DNA of 11,411 bases from Ruminococcus flavefaciens (lineage in GTDB: Bacteria; Bacillota; Clostridia; Oscillospirales; Ruminococcaceae), in assembly GCA_002350065.1 (NCBI GenBank), contig DEDQ01000029.1:11239-22649 (forward strand), in the 5' to 3' direction. Position 1 is the first letter of the stretch. The number at the start of each line of letters is the position of its first letter. The position numbers and the translations under genes were made by a program. The notes under the pieces were generated by a model that did not search any database, had not been told where the DNA came from, and saw only the letters and a list, made by a program, of their open reading frames with translations. Positions 4,858 through 11,411 of this stretch are shown piece by piece.

Positions 4858-7268
4858 CAGTCCTGACCGTTGTTGCCGTTGTTATTGTTGTTGTTATTAT
4901 TGTTGTTCTGCTGAGGACGCTGACCCCACTTCCACTGACCGTCTTCGCCCCAGTAGCCGTTTACTTCGGGGTTATACCATACCCAGCTTCCGTTTACCCA
5001 GTCGCCGTTAGCGCCGGGAGTGAAGTTCACCCAGTTGCCGTTTGCGTCGTAATCGCCGTTCTCGCCGGGCTTGTGGTCGTTCTCAGTGGGCTTGGGAGCC
5101 TCGGTCGGAGCCTGAGTTTCCTCCTCCTGATAGCCGCCTACCTGACTGAATGCGGCATCGATATCTCCGCCGCTCTGGAGGTAGGTAGTGTTGTCTGCGA
5201 AGTTGAATGTGTACGTACCGATAGTAGCACGCTTGTTGTTGTTGAGGTTTGTGAGAAGAACGTTAACAGTTACGTCCTCGCCCGAACCCTTTACGTCCTG
5301 AGTTATGCTCGGATACTCGGGAACGAAGAATGTGGGAGTTTCCTGTGTATCCTGCTTGCCGTCCTCATTCTTGATAACGAAGCTGATAACGAAGCGTCCG
5401 TATGCGTCTGACGGGAAGTTTACAGTGAAGGGGATAGTACCGTCAGGCTTCTTGCCGTTACTGAACTCAAATACTATCTCGCTTCCTATCTCGACCTTTG
5501 AACCCTTTTCAAGGCTCTGCTTTACAACAGTGCCTTCCTTCTCGTAGGAAGCAACGCCCTTTGTAGTTACCTTGAGCTGTTTATACTCGGCGAGCATCTT
5601 TGCATCGTCGATGGTCTTGCCTACCCAGTCGTCAACGCTTACCTGTCCTGCCTCAACGCCCATGCTGACGTAGAGGATCACAGTCGAGCCCTTATGAGCC
5701 ATTTCACCGGCTTCCGGCTGAGTTTTGATAACTCTGCCCTTCTTGACGCTCGTACTCGACGAGTTCTTTATCTCGCACAGCAGTCCCTGCTGCGTGAGCA
5801 TATCCTTGGCGAGGTCGGCGTTCATGTCGTAGACCTTCGGCACCTCGACCGTCTCCATGCCCTTGCTGACCTTTACCTTGAGGGTAACGCCCTTCTTGAA
5901 CTCGGTCTCGGGAGCGATATCCTGCTCGATAATGACGCCGGGCTCTGCCTCGTTGTACTCCTTGCCGTCCTCCTGGAACTGGATATTGTTGCCGTACTTG
6001 GCAACAGCATCGTTGAAGTCCATACCTACAACGTCGGGCATTTTCCAGTCGTTCTTGTCCTTGTTGCTGAATTTGAAGCTGTCAGCGAACATCAGCGAGA
6101 TGATGATAACGCCGACTATGATAACAACGACTACGACTGCTGTGAGAACGGGGATAACGAGTGATGAACGCTCTTCCTCCTCTTCCTCCTCTTCATCGTC
6201 ATCGTAGTAGTCGTCATTGTTGTAAACGTCGCCGTAGGGCTGAGGCTGCGGAGGAGCGTATCCGCCGCCCTGCTGACCCTCATACGGAGCGCCTGCGCCT
6301 GCATATACAGGCTGCTGCTGAGGAACTCCCTCACCTGCGGGAGCCGCCGACGGGAGCTCTATCTCGCCGCTCGGAGCATTGAAGAAACGGGTATTCTCGT
6401 TGTCGTCGTTCTCTTCAACGTAGTATCCGAAGGTCATTTCGGGGTCTGCCTTGAATTTTTCGATATCGGCTATCATATCGCCTGTTGTCTGGTATCTGTC
6501 CTCGGGAGCCTTCTCCATAGCCTTGAGGACTATCTCCTCGAGACCGTCGGGGATATCGGGATTGATAGCTCTGGGGCGCTCGGGGATATCGTGCATATGC
6601 ATAACTGCGATAGCAACGGGGTTGTCGCTGTCGAAGGGCTTTCTGCCCGAGAGCATCTCATACATCATTGCTCCGACAGAGTAGATATCGCTCTTGGCAT
6701 CGGTAACACTGCCGCTTGCCTGCTCGGGGCTGATGTAGTGGACGCTTCCGATAGCCTGATCGGTAGCTGTCTTGCCCTCCTCGCGGGCGAACTTGGCGAT
6801 GCCGAAGTCCATGACCTTGATAGTTCCGTCGCTGAACATCATGATATTCTGCGGCTTGATATCGCGGTGAACGATGCCCTTGTCGTGGGCGTGCTGGAGA
6901 GCGCGGAGTATCTGTATCACGAAGTGAACAGTGTCCTTCCATGTGAGGACCTTTTCCTCCTCGATGTACTCTTTAAGGGTAATGCCGTCGATATACTCCA
7001 TAACGATGTACTGGAGCTTATCCGAGAAGCCCATATCGTAAATCTTAACGATATTGGGGTGCGAGAGCACTGCAACAGCCTTGGATTCGTTCCTGAAGCG
7101 TCTGAGGAACTCCTCGTTCTCTGCGTACTCTTTCTTGAGTATCTTGATCGCAACAGCCTTGTTGTCGATAACGTCGATGCCCTTATAGACCTCAGCCATT
7201 CCGCCTACGCCTATGAGCTCGGTTATCTCATATCTGCCGTCAAGCTTTTTGCCAATGTACTTATCCAT
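4854..7268 (-). CDS. prkC: PASTA-domain Ser/Thr protein kinase (PrkC/PknB)
   Basis: An 804-residue membrane kinase that senses muropeptides or lipid II through its outer PASTA repeats. The kinase domain (~10-275) has the glycine loop GVGGMAEVYKG, Lys42 in VAIK, HRDIKPQN (Asp136), DFG (154-156), a Thr-bearing activation loop (Thr167, Thr169) and SPEQ. A Pro/Gln/Gly-rich linker (300-350) leads to an acidic block (Asp/Glu, 353-366), one membrane helix (370-394), three PASTA repeats (~408-470, 471-537, 541-605) and a beta-rich Ig-like domain (~608-692). Then comes an unusual tail: a Thr/Pro/Glu linker, Trp-rich repeats (seven Trp between 746 and 781), ten consecutive Asn (788-797) and a final Trp. 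The ATG at 7268 has AAGGAAGGAT just upstream. Upstream-extended TTG starts lie inside the palindromic element and are unlikely. It is paired with the PP2C phosphatase gene and overlaps rsgA by 4 bases. Confidence 0.96.
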   Translation of the reverse strand: MDKYIGKKLDGRYEITELIGVGGMAEVYKGIDVIDNKAVAIKILKKEYAENEEFLRRFRNESKAVAVLSHPNIVKIYDMGFSDKLQYIVMEYIDGITLKEYIEEEKVLTWKDTVHFVIQILRALQHAHDKGIVHRDIKPQNIMMFSDGTIKVMDFGIAKFAREEGKTATDQAIGSVHYISPEQASGSVTDAKSDIYSVGAMMYEMLSGRKPFDSDNPVAIAVMHMHDIPERPRAINPDIPDGLEEIVLKAMEKAPEDRYQTTGDMIADIEKFKADPEMTFGYYVEENDDNENTRFFNAPSGEIELPSAAPAGEGVPQQQPVYAGAGAPYEGQQGGGYAPPQPQPYGDVYNNDDYYDDDEEEEEEEERSSLVIPVLTAVVVVVIIVGVIIISLMFADSFKFSNKDKNDWKMPDVVGMDFNDAVAKYGNNIQFQEDGKEYNEAEPGVIIEQDIAPETEFKKGVTLKVKVSKGMETVEVPKVYDMNADLAKDMLTQQGLLCEIKNSSSTSVKKGRVIKTQPEAGEMAHKGSTVILYVSMGVEAGQVSVDDWVGKTIDDAKMLAEYKQLKVTTKGVASYEKEGTVVKQSLEKGSKVEIGSEIVFEFSNGKKPDGTIPFTVNFPSDAYGRFVISFVIKNEDGKQDTQETPTFFVPEYPSITQDVKGSGEDVTVNVLLTNLNNNKRATIGTYTFNFADNTTYLQSGGDIDAAFSQVGGYQEEETQAPTEAPKPTENDHKPGENGDYDANGNWVNFTPGANGDWVNGSWVWYNPEVNGYWGEDGQWKWGQRPQQNNNNNNNNNNGNNGQDW

Positions 7269-7290
7269 CGTCTTATCCTTCCTTTGACAT

Positions 7291-7451
7291 GGGTACATGA
7301 TACGCAAGACATAACTTCATATTTCCAGCTTATTTTGCCGATAACGTCGTTGAGTCCGCTTGCAATACACAAAGTATTGCTGCACGTCCTCGCCTTGTTC
7401 CCGACAAAATCATACTGAAAATATCTTGTTATGCTTGTGTATCATGTACCC
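7291..7451. repeat. 161-bp imperfect palindrome in the stp-prkC gap
   Basis: The ends form a 13-bp perfect terminal inverted repeat (GGGTACATGATAC at 7291-7303 with its complement at 7439-7451). Pairing continues over 7304-7315/7428-7438 with one wobble and one bulge, then ATATTT/AAATAT, CAG/CTG and TTTTG/CAAAA. In the centre is a perfect 7-bp hairpin (GCAATAC 7362-7368, GTATTGC 7374-7380). The whole unit can fold as one long stem. One end lies just upstream of the prkC RBS. No target-site duplication and no credible gene are visible inside. It resembles a MITE-like or other non-autonomous palindromic repeat. The rest of the 7269-7499 gap is a 48-bp AT-rich stretch next to the stp stop. Copy number cannot be judged here. 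Confidence 0.6.
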
Positions 7452-7499
7452 TACACTATAATTTACATAAATAATATAAAATAATGCTAATAGGAAACT

Positions 7500-8225
7500 T
7501 TACTCATATATCACCGCAACAGTGACATTATCCCTTCCGCCCTTGTCGAGCGCAAGCTTTATGAGAGCCTCAACGACTCCGTCGAAGTCGCTCTTTGCGA
7601 TAGTATCGTATATCTCCTCGTTTATGCAGTAGCCCGACAGTCCGTCAGAGCACAGCAGGAGACGTATCTTCTCGTCGTAATTGAGAATGAATGTATCAGT
7701 GAGCACGGTCTTTTCAACTCCGACAGCGCGCACAAGCATATGCTTCTGCGGGTGGACCTCCATTTCCGCCTCTGTTATCTTGCCCTGCTCGAAAAGGAGC
7801 GAGGGAACGTTGTGGTCGGTGGTTATCTGGTGGAGCCCGTTATCCGAGATTAGGTAGGCTCTGCTGTCGCCCACGTTCGCGATAAACGCCTTATCCGCAG
7901 TCACGAATGCGGCTACACAGGTAGTACCCATGCCGAAGTTTTTGAAATCGAGCCTCGCCTTTGTGTATATTACCGAATTGGCGGCAGAAACTGATGATAT
8001 AAGGAGCTTGCGGACATCGTCATCGCTCAGCGTTTCGCTGTAGCCGTCGGAAAAGCGCTGAAAGAACTCGTCTATTGCTATCTGGCTTGCTTCTCTGCCG
8101 GCTCTTTCGCCGCCCATGCCGTCGCACACGACTGCAAGAACGTTATGACCGAAGTATTCACATCTGACCGCGTCCTGATTCTCCTCACGCCTCAGACCGA
8201 TATCCGTACCGGATCTGAATCTCAC
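7500..8225 (-). CDS. stp: PP2C-family Ser/Thr protein phosphatase (Stp/PrpC)
   Basis: A 241-residue soluble Mn/Mg-dependent phosphatase that reverses the action of the neighbouring PASTA kinase. Metal-binding and signature residues are intact: RREENQD (Asp18), VCDGMGG (Asp35, Gly36), GMGTT (98-102), NVGDSRAY (117-124), CSDGL (Asp194) and GGRDN (Asp232). The start is taken as GTG at 8225. It overlaps the rlmN stop by 4 bases (GTGA) and has AGGGGG at a suitable distance; the open frame runs further upstream only through rlmN and lacks PP2C homology there. Length is normal for bacterial PP2Cs (about 240-250). In many Firmicutes stp and prkC are adjacent or overlapping; here 231 bases with a palindromic element separate them. 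Order and cotranscription are otherwise conserved. Confidence 0.95.
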   Translation of the reverse strand: MRFRSGTDIGLRREENQDAVRCEYFGHNVLAVVCDGMGGERAGREASQIAIDEFFQRFSDGYSETLSDDDVRKLLISSVSAANSVIYTKARLDFKNFGMGTTCVAAFVTADKAFIANVGDSRAYLISDNGLHQITTDHNVPSLLFEQGKITEAEMEVHPQKHMLVRAVGVEKTVLTDTFILNYDEKIRLLLCSDGLSGYCINEEIYDTIAKSDFDGVVEALIKLALDKGGRDNVTVAVIYE

Positions 8226-9280
8226 GCATCCGCGCCCCCTTTCTCCTGATTCTGCTTTGCAGCGTCGCGTCTGAGCTGACCGCACGCCGCTTCTATATCG
8301 CTTCCGAGAGTACGTCTCACGGTCGCATTTATGCCCCGCTTCCCGAGCCGCTTTGCAAAGTCTGCAACAGCCGTGGAGGCGGTGCGGTAGTTTCTTTCCC
8401 TGACCTTGTTCACAGGGATAAGGTTTACGTGACAGTTCATGCCCCTGAGCAGGTCCGAGAGCCTGTCCGCGTCGGCATCGGAGGAATTCACTCCGCTGAT
8501 GACGGCGTACTCGAAGGTAACACGTCTGCCCGTTTTTTCGATATAATATCTGCACGCTCCGAGGAGCTCCTGTATATTATATGTCCGGTTGACCGGCATT
8601 ATTTCACTTCTTGAATTATTGTCCGAGCTGTGGAGAGATATGCACAGCGTGAGCTGGAGCTTCATATCCGCGAGCTCGTATATTCTCGGGACTATCCCGC
8701 AGGTCGAGAGCGACACATGGCGGAGGCTGAAATTGTTGCCCTTGCCGTCTGAGAGTATCCTCAGGAACTTCACCACGTTGTCGAAGTTGTCCATCGGCTC
8801 ACCGATGCCCATGAGCACCACGCCCGAGACCTTAACGCCGGAGTTTCGCTCCGTCTCGTATATCTGCATGAGTATCTCCGAGGGAGTAAGGCTCCTCACG
8901 AATCCGGCAATGGCGGAAGCGCAGAACCTGCACCCCATTTTGCAGCCGACCTGAGTCGACACACAGATGCTGTGACCGTAGCTGTACTCCATCAGAACGG
9001 TCTCGACATAGTTGCCGTCAGAAAGCCTATATAGATATTTTACAGTATTATCTATGGAAGATTCAAGCTTTTTCTGCACAAATAGTCCATTTACACAAAA
9101 AATTTCTTTGAGCCGCGCACGTAATTGGACAGATAGGTCAGTCATTTTGTCGAAATCGAAAATTCTTTTAACATGGAGCCACTGATATATCTGTTTTGCG
9201 CGGAATTTTTTCTCTCCGACAGCTTCAAGAGCCGCTTCGAGCTCGGGCAGCTCAAGGCTGAGAATATCCGTTTTTTCCAA
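8222..9280 (-). CDS. rlmN: Dual-specificity RNA methyltransferase RlmN
   Basis: A 352-residue radical-SAM enzyme that makes 2-methyladenosine at A2503 of 23S rRNA and at A37 of some tRNAs. The N-terminal ~90 residues form the small RNA-binding domain. The [4Fe-4S] motif C-x3-C-x2-C is Cys113, Cys117, Cys120 (CKMGCRFC). MGIGEPMDN (157-165) is the SAM-binding GEP region, SLSTCGIVPRI (190-200) and SLHSSDN (215-221) follow, and the methyl-carrying cysteine is Cys333 (AACGQL). The start is TTG at 9280: an in-frame TGA lies directly before it, GAGGTG sits 7 bases upstream, and the next in-frame Met is 45 codons in. It has a promoter in the 83-base gap after rsmB and overlaps stp. It is intact, with no Cfr-type features noted. 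Confidence 0.96.
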   Translation of the reverse strand: MEKTDILSLELPELEAALEAVGEKKFRAKQIYQWLHVKRIFDFDKMTDLSVQLRARLKEIFCVNGLFVQKKLESSIDNTVKYLYRLSDGNYVETVLMEYSYGHSICVSTQVGCKMGCRFCASAIAGFVRSLTPSEILMQIYETERNSGVKVSGVVLMGIGEPMDNFDNVVKFLRILSDGKGNNFSLRHVSLSTCGIVPRIYELADMKLQLTLCISLHSSDNNSRSEIMPVNRTYNIQELLGACRYYIEKTGRRVTFEYAVISGVNSSDADADRLSDLLRGMNCHVNLIPVNKVRERNYRTASTAVADFAKRLGKRGINATVRRTLGSDIEAACGQLRRDAAKQNQEKGGADA

Positions 9281-9327
9281 TCACGTTCACCTCTTTCTTT
9301 TTCACCGGCTGACGTTCGCAATTGCCA

Positions 9328-9355
9328 ATTATACCGTACTCACATCGCCCTTCAA
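9328..9355 (-). promoter_or_regulatory. Sigma-A-type promoter ahead of rlmN
   Basis: On the minus strand, TTGAAG (9350-9355) and a perfect TATAAT (9328-9333) are 16 bases apart; shifting by one gives TTTGAA with a 17-base spacer. The predicted start near 9321 falls inside an 8-bp palindrome, GCAATTGC (9318-9325). It would drive rlmN-stp-prkC-rsgA-thiN-spoVM separately from rsmB. Confidence 0.65.
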
Positions 9356-9363
9356 AACGTTGC

Positions 9364-10674
9364 TTACCCCTTTTTTCTGAATTTTGCCACAAAGAATCCG
9401 TCGTCAAAGCCGCTCATCGGCGACAGAGTCGCGCTCGTGCCGGATATGCCCATGATATGAGGCAGTCCGACCGGTTCGAGCTCGGGGTGCTCGCGGAGAA
9501 GCCGCTCGCAGACCGCGTCATTCTCGGCTTTGCGTACCGTACACGTCGAGTAGACAAGCTCCCCGCCGACTGCAAGATAGTTCAGCGCGTTCTGAGCAAT
9601 ATTGTACTGGATTTCCGGAAGCCGCTCAAAGTCCGGGAGCTTCTTGTACTTTATCTCCGGCTTCTTGCCGATAACTCCGAATCCGGAGCAAGGCACGTCG
9701 CAGAGTATCTTCGTGAACTTCGGCAGCTCGGAATTGAACTTTGTTGCGTCGCCTGCCGCCGCTCTTATATTTGTAAGTCTGAGACGCTCCGCGCCCTTTC
9801 TGATGAGCTCGGCACGCTTCTCGTGAAGGTCGAATGCGTATATCTCACCGCCGCCGTTCATCATCTCCGCCATGGTGAAGGTCTTGCCTCCCGGAGCCGC
9901 ACAGATGTCGAGCACGAGGTCGTTTTCAGTCGGAGCAAGAGCCATGCAGCAGAACTGCGACGCCAGCGACTGAACATGGAACCAGCCGCTCCGGAAAGCT
10001 TCAGTCACCGTGATATCGCCGTTTGTCCGGACTTTCATGCATTCAGGGAGCTCCTCGCCGAACGGCGTGAGCTCCGCCTTGCCGACTGCTCCTGCGAGCT
10101 CCTCAGCGGTGCATCTGAGCTGATTCCGGCGGAGGTATATCTCCGGCTTTTCGAGTGAATGTCTCAGGAATGCGGACGTGAATTCAGTGCCGTGGTCGCT
10201 TATGAGCTCGCTCACAAGCTCCTCGGGGCACGAAAACTCAACGGACATCAACTTCACATCGCCGCTTCCGGTCTCGCATATTCTCTTCCCTTTTCGGACA
10301 AAATTGCGCAGGATAGCATTCACCATTCCGGAGGCGCTGGTCTTGCCGAACTTCTTCGCAAGAGCAACGGATTCATTCACAGCAGCGTTATCGGGAATGC
10401 TGTCCATGAACGCGAGCTGGTAGATTCCGCACCGCAATATATTTACAATTACGTCGTCGAGCTTGTTCAGCGGGCGCGACGAAAGACCTGCGATAACGTG
10501 GTCGAGCGTCAGCCTGCGCTGGATAACTCCATAATAGAGCGCAGAGCAAAGCTTCTTTCCTCTCTCGTCGAGGTCGGAAGAATCAAGTCCTGCGCTGAGC
10601 TGAATATTTGAATAGCTGCCGCTGCCGAAGGTCTTATTCAGCAGCTTTACAGCAAGATATCTCGGTTCATTCAT
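9364..10674 (-). CDS. rsmB: 16S rRNA (cytosine-967-C5)-methyltransferase RsmB (Sun)
   Basis: A 436-residue SAM-dependent enzyme that methylates C5 of 16S rRNA cytidine 967 (E. coli numbering). Residues ~1-130 form a NusB-like helical RNA-binding domain (RYLAVKLLNK, YYGVIQRRLTLDHVI, PDNAAVNESVALAK, GMVNAILRNF). The C-terminal Rossmann domain holds the SAM loop DICAAPGGKT (256-265), the acidic FDLHEKR (281-287), motif IV CDVPCSG (Cys329) and motif VI STCTV (Cys378, the usual nucleophile of this family). Length is normal for the family. The ATG at 10674 overlaps the stop of the upstream protease gene by 4 bases (ATGA), with GAGGGC as RBS, so coupling is likely. It is followed by 83 bases containing the rlmN promoter. 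No damage is seen. Confidence 0.95.
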   Translation of the reverse strand: MNEPRYLAVKLLNKTFGSGSYSNIQLSAGLDSSDLDERGKKLCSALYYGVIQRRLTLDHVIAGLSSRPLNKLDDVIVNILRCGIYQLAFMDSIPDNAAVNESVALAKKFGKTSASGMVNAILRNFVRKGKRICETGSGDVKLMSVEFSCPEELVSELISDHGTEFTSAFLRHSLEKPEIYLRRNQLRCTAEELAGAVGKAELTPFGEELPECMKVRTNGDITVTEAFRSGWFHVQSLASQFCCMALAPTENDLVLDICAAPGGKTFTMAEMMNGGGEIYAFDLHEKRAELIRKGAERLRLTNIRAAAGDATKFNSELPKFTKILCDVPCSGFGVIGKKPEIKYKKLPDFERLPEIQYNIAQNALNYLAVGGELVYSTCTVRKAENDAVCERLLREHPELEPVGLPHIMGISGTSATLSPMSGFDDGFFVAKFRKKG

Positions 10675-11375
10675 CGTCTTGCCCTCAGTAATAAGCGGAT
10701 AAGCTGGAGCGCGGAAGCTGCAAGTGAAGCGACATATGTTATCGCTGCCGCCGTGAGCACCTTTTTCGCCGGCTTAATCTCGTTCTCCTCAAGGATAGAG
10801 TCGCTCCTGAGAGTTCTCAGAGCGCGGCGGCTCGCGTCAAACTCCAAGGGGAGCGTCACGAGCTGGTAGATGAGCACAACGCTGAACATCGCTACGCCCG
10901 CGTACATCACATACGGAAAAAACGTCAGTACACAGCCGATTATGAACACGATGTACCACGTCCGCGAGCAGAAATTCATCGCCGGAGCAAGCTTGCCGCC
11001 GAGCACAGTCGGAGCGTAGCCCTCGTCGAACTGGCAGGCGTGTCCGCACTCGTGAGCGGCAGCTCCTATCGCCGAGATACTGGTCTTTCCGTAGGTCGAA
11101 TCCGAAAGGCACACGACCCTCTCATTCGGAAGGTAGCAGTCCTCGAACGAGCCGCTTACGTGCTCGACACGGACATCGAAAAGCCCGTTGTTGTCGAGTA
11201 TCTGCCGGGCCGCCTGTTCAGCGGTCAGCCCGCGCGAGCTGTTGATTTTGCTGTATTTGGTGAAGGTGCTCTTCGCGATAATCATTCCTATCAGCGGCAG
11301 AAGAAGCATCGCAAACAGGAGCGCAATATCGAACAGAAGAGTCCTCGAATCGACACTTGTCAAGATATAGCCCAT
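10671..11375 (-). CDS. YugP-family neutral zinc metallopeptidase, membrane-bound
   Basis: A 234-residue membrane protein with the zinc-protease motif HECGH (108-112) inside AIGAAAHECGHACQ, and a downstream conserved EFDASRRA (178-185) whose Glu is the probable third zinc ligand. Helices are predicted at about 12-34, 140-158, 160-176 and 205-229, so the catalytic region sits between the first and second helices. The pattern (N-terminal helix, TAEQAARQIL, DCYLPNERVVCLSDSTYG before HECGH) is that of the YugP/zinc metallopeptidase family, whose substrates are unknown. The ATG at 11375 has a strong GGAGG 7 bases upstream. It overlaps rsmB by 4 bases. In several Clostridia this protease gene lies between fmt and rsmB, which fits the position here. 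Confidence 0.9.
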   Translation of the reverse strand: MGYILTSVDSRTLLFDIALLFAMLLLPLIGMIIAKSTFTKYSKINSSRGLTAEQAARQILDNNGLFDVRVEHVSGSFEDCYLPNERVVCLSDSTYGKTSISAIGAAAHECGHACQFDEGYAPTVLGGKLAPAMNFCSRTWYIVFIIGCVLTFFPYVMYAGVAMFSVVLIYQLVTLPLEFDASRRALRTLRSDSILEENEIKPAKKVLTAAAITYVASLAASALQLIRLLLRARR

Positions 11376-11390
11376 TTTTCGACCTCCGCG

Positions 11391-11411
11391 TCAGGTGAGC
11401 TTTTCCCCTTC
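11391..11411 (-). CDS. C-terminal end of an upstream gene (partial)
   Basis: Six codons in an open frame end in TGA at 11391-11393 (last residues EGEKLT), 15 bases before the protease start codon and just ahead of its RBS. The spacing suits an upstream member of the same operon. By synteny fmt (methionyl-tRNA formyltransferase) would be expected, but six residues cannot establish this; the frame could also be chance. Confidence 0.3.
   Translation of the reverse strand, partial: EGEKLT

Noticed and set aside
7330..7412. Possible 27-codon peptide on the minus strand inside the palindrome
   Set aside because: It starts at an ATG without any Shine-Dalgarno sequence, and the sequence is explained by the palindromic arms.
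6591..7418. Plus-strand frame of 275 codons opposite the PrkC kinase domain
   Set aside because: It mirrors kinase codons, has no RBS or motif, and runs into the palindromic element.
7452..7499. Promoter in the AT-rich 48 bases after stp
   Set aside because: TATAGT and TATATT strings occur, but no -35 at the right spacing could be found; the base composition alone would produce such strings.
9322..10158. Plus-strand frame of 278 codons opposite rsmB
   Set aside because: It is antisense to an intact RsmB with all motifs, and no start signal is seen.
1..11411. CRISPR array, tRNA/rRNA genes, transposases, prophage or toxin-antitoxin modules
   Set aside because: No spaced direct repeats, cloverleaf-like sequences, or protein signatures of these classes were seen on either strand.

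Overview
The window reads as a chromosomal housekeeping segment of a low-to-mid GC Gram-positive bacterium of the class Clostridia. A Ruminococcus-like member of the Oscillospiraceae is my best guess, but this rests on gene order, protein style and impression only. Supporting signs are strong GGAGG-type ribosome binding sites, sigma-A-type promoters, a PASTA-domain Ser/Thr kinase, and a sporulation gene (spoVM) in its classic Bacillus position.

Right-hand two thirds (minus strand, read from high to low coordinates): the C-terminal tip of an unknown gene, a membrane zinc protease of the YugP family, rsmB (16S rRNA m5C methyltransferase), rlmN (23S rRNA/tRNA m2A methyltransferase), a PP2C phosphatase (stp/prpC), the PASTA kinase prkC/pknB, the ribosome-assembly GTPase rsgA, thiamine pyrophosphokinase thiN, and a 27-codon spoVM. 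This matches the B. subtilis rsmB-rlmN-prpC-prkC-cpgA-rpe-thiN-spoVM block, except that rpe is missing between rsgA and thiN. Four junctions are 4-base stop/start overlaps (yugP-family/rsmB, rlmN/stp, prkC/rsgA, rsgA/thiN), so translational coupling is likely. A sigma-A-like promoter in front of rlmN could drive the block from rlmN onward. The stp-prkC junction is opened up by a 161-bp imperfect palindrome at 7291-7451 that looks like an inserted repeat or a large RNA hairpin.

The operon ends at a bidirectional terminator (3181-3203) that it shares with a convergent plus-strand VanZ-family membrane gene (2686-3195). A compact region with two divergent sigma-A-type promoters and a perfect dyad (2508-2685) separates the VanZ gene from a minus-strand unknown five-helix membrane protein (1275-2507). 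Downstream of that, also on the minus strand, lies a rhodanese/TtcA-like fusion protein (89-1216). The first 88 bases hold two perfect hairpins and no gene.

Functionally the block groups ribosome and translation maturation (rsmB, rlmN, rsgA) with a cell-wall-sensing kinase/phosphatase pair. B. subtilis PrkC is known to act on the RsgA orthologue CpgA. I see no phage, CRISPR array, transposase, tRNA or rRNA gene, and no gene-free stretch exceeds 300 bases (the longest is 7269-7499). Nothing here is a clearly new system. The points most worth a second look are spoVM, which is easily missed by gene callers, the palindromic element in stp-prkC, the rhodanese-TtcA fusion, and the Trp-rich/poly-Asn tail of the kinase.
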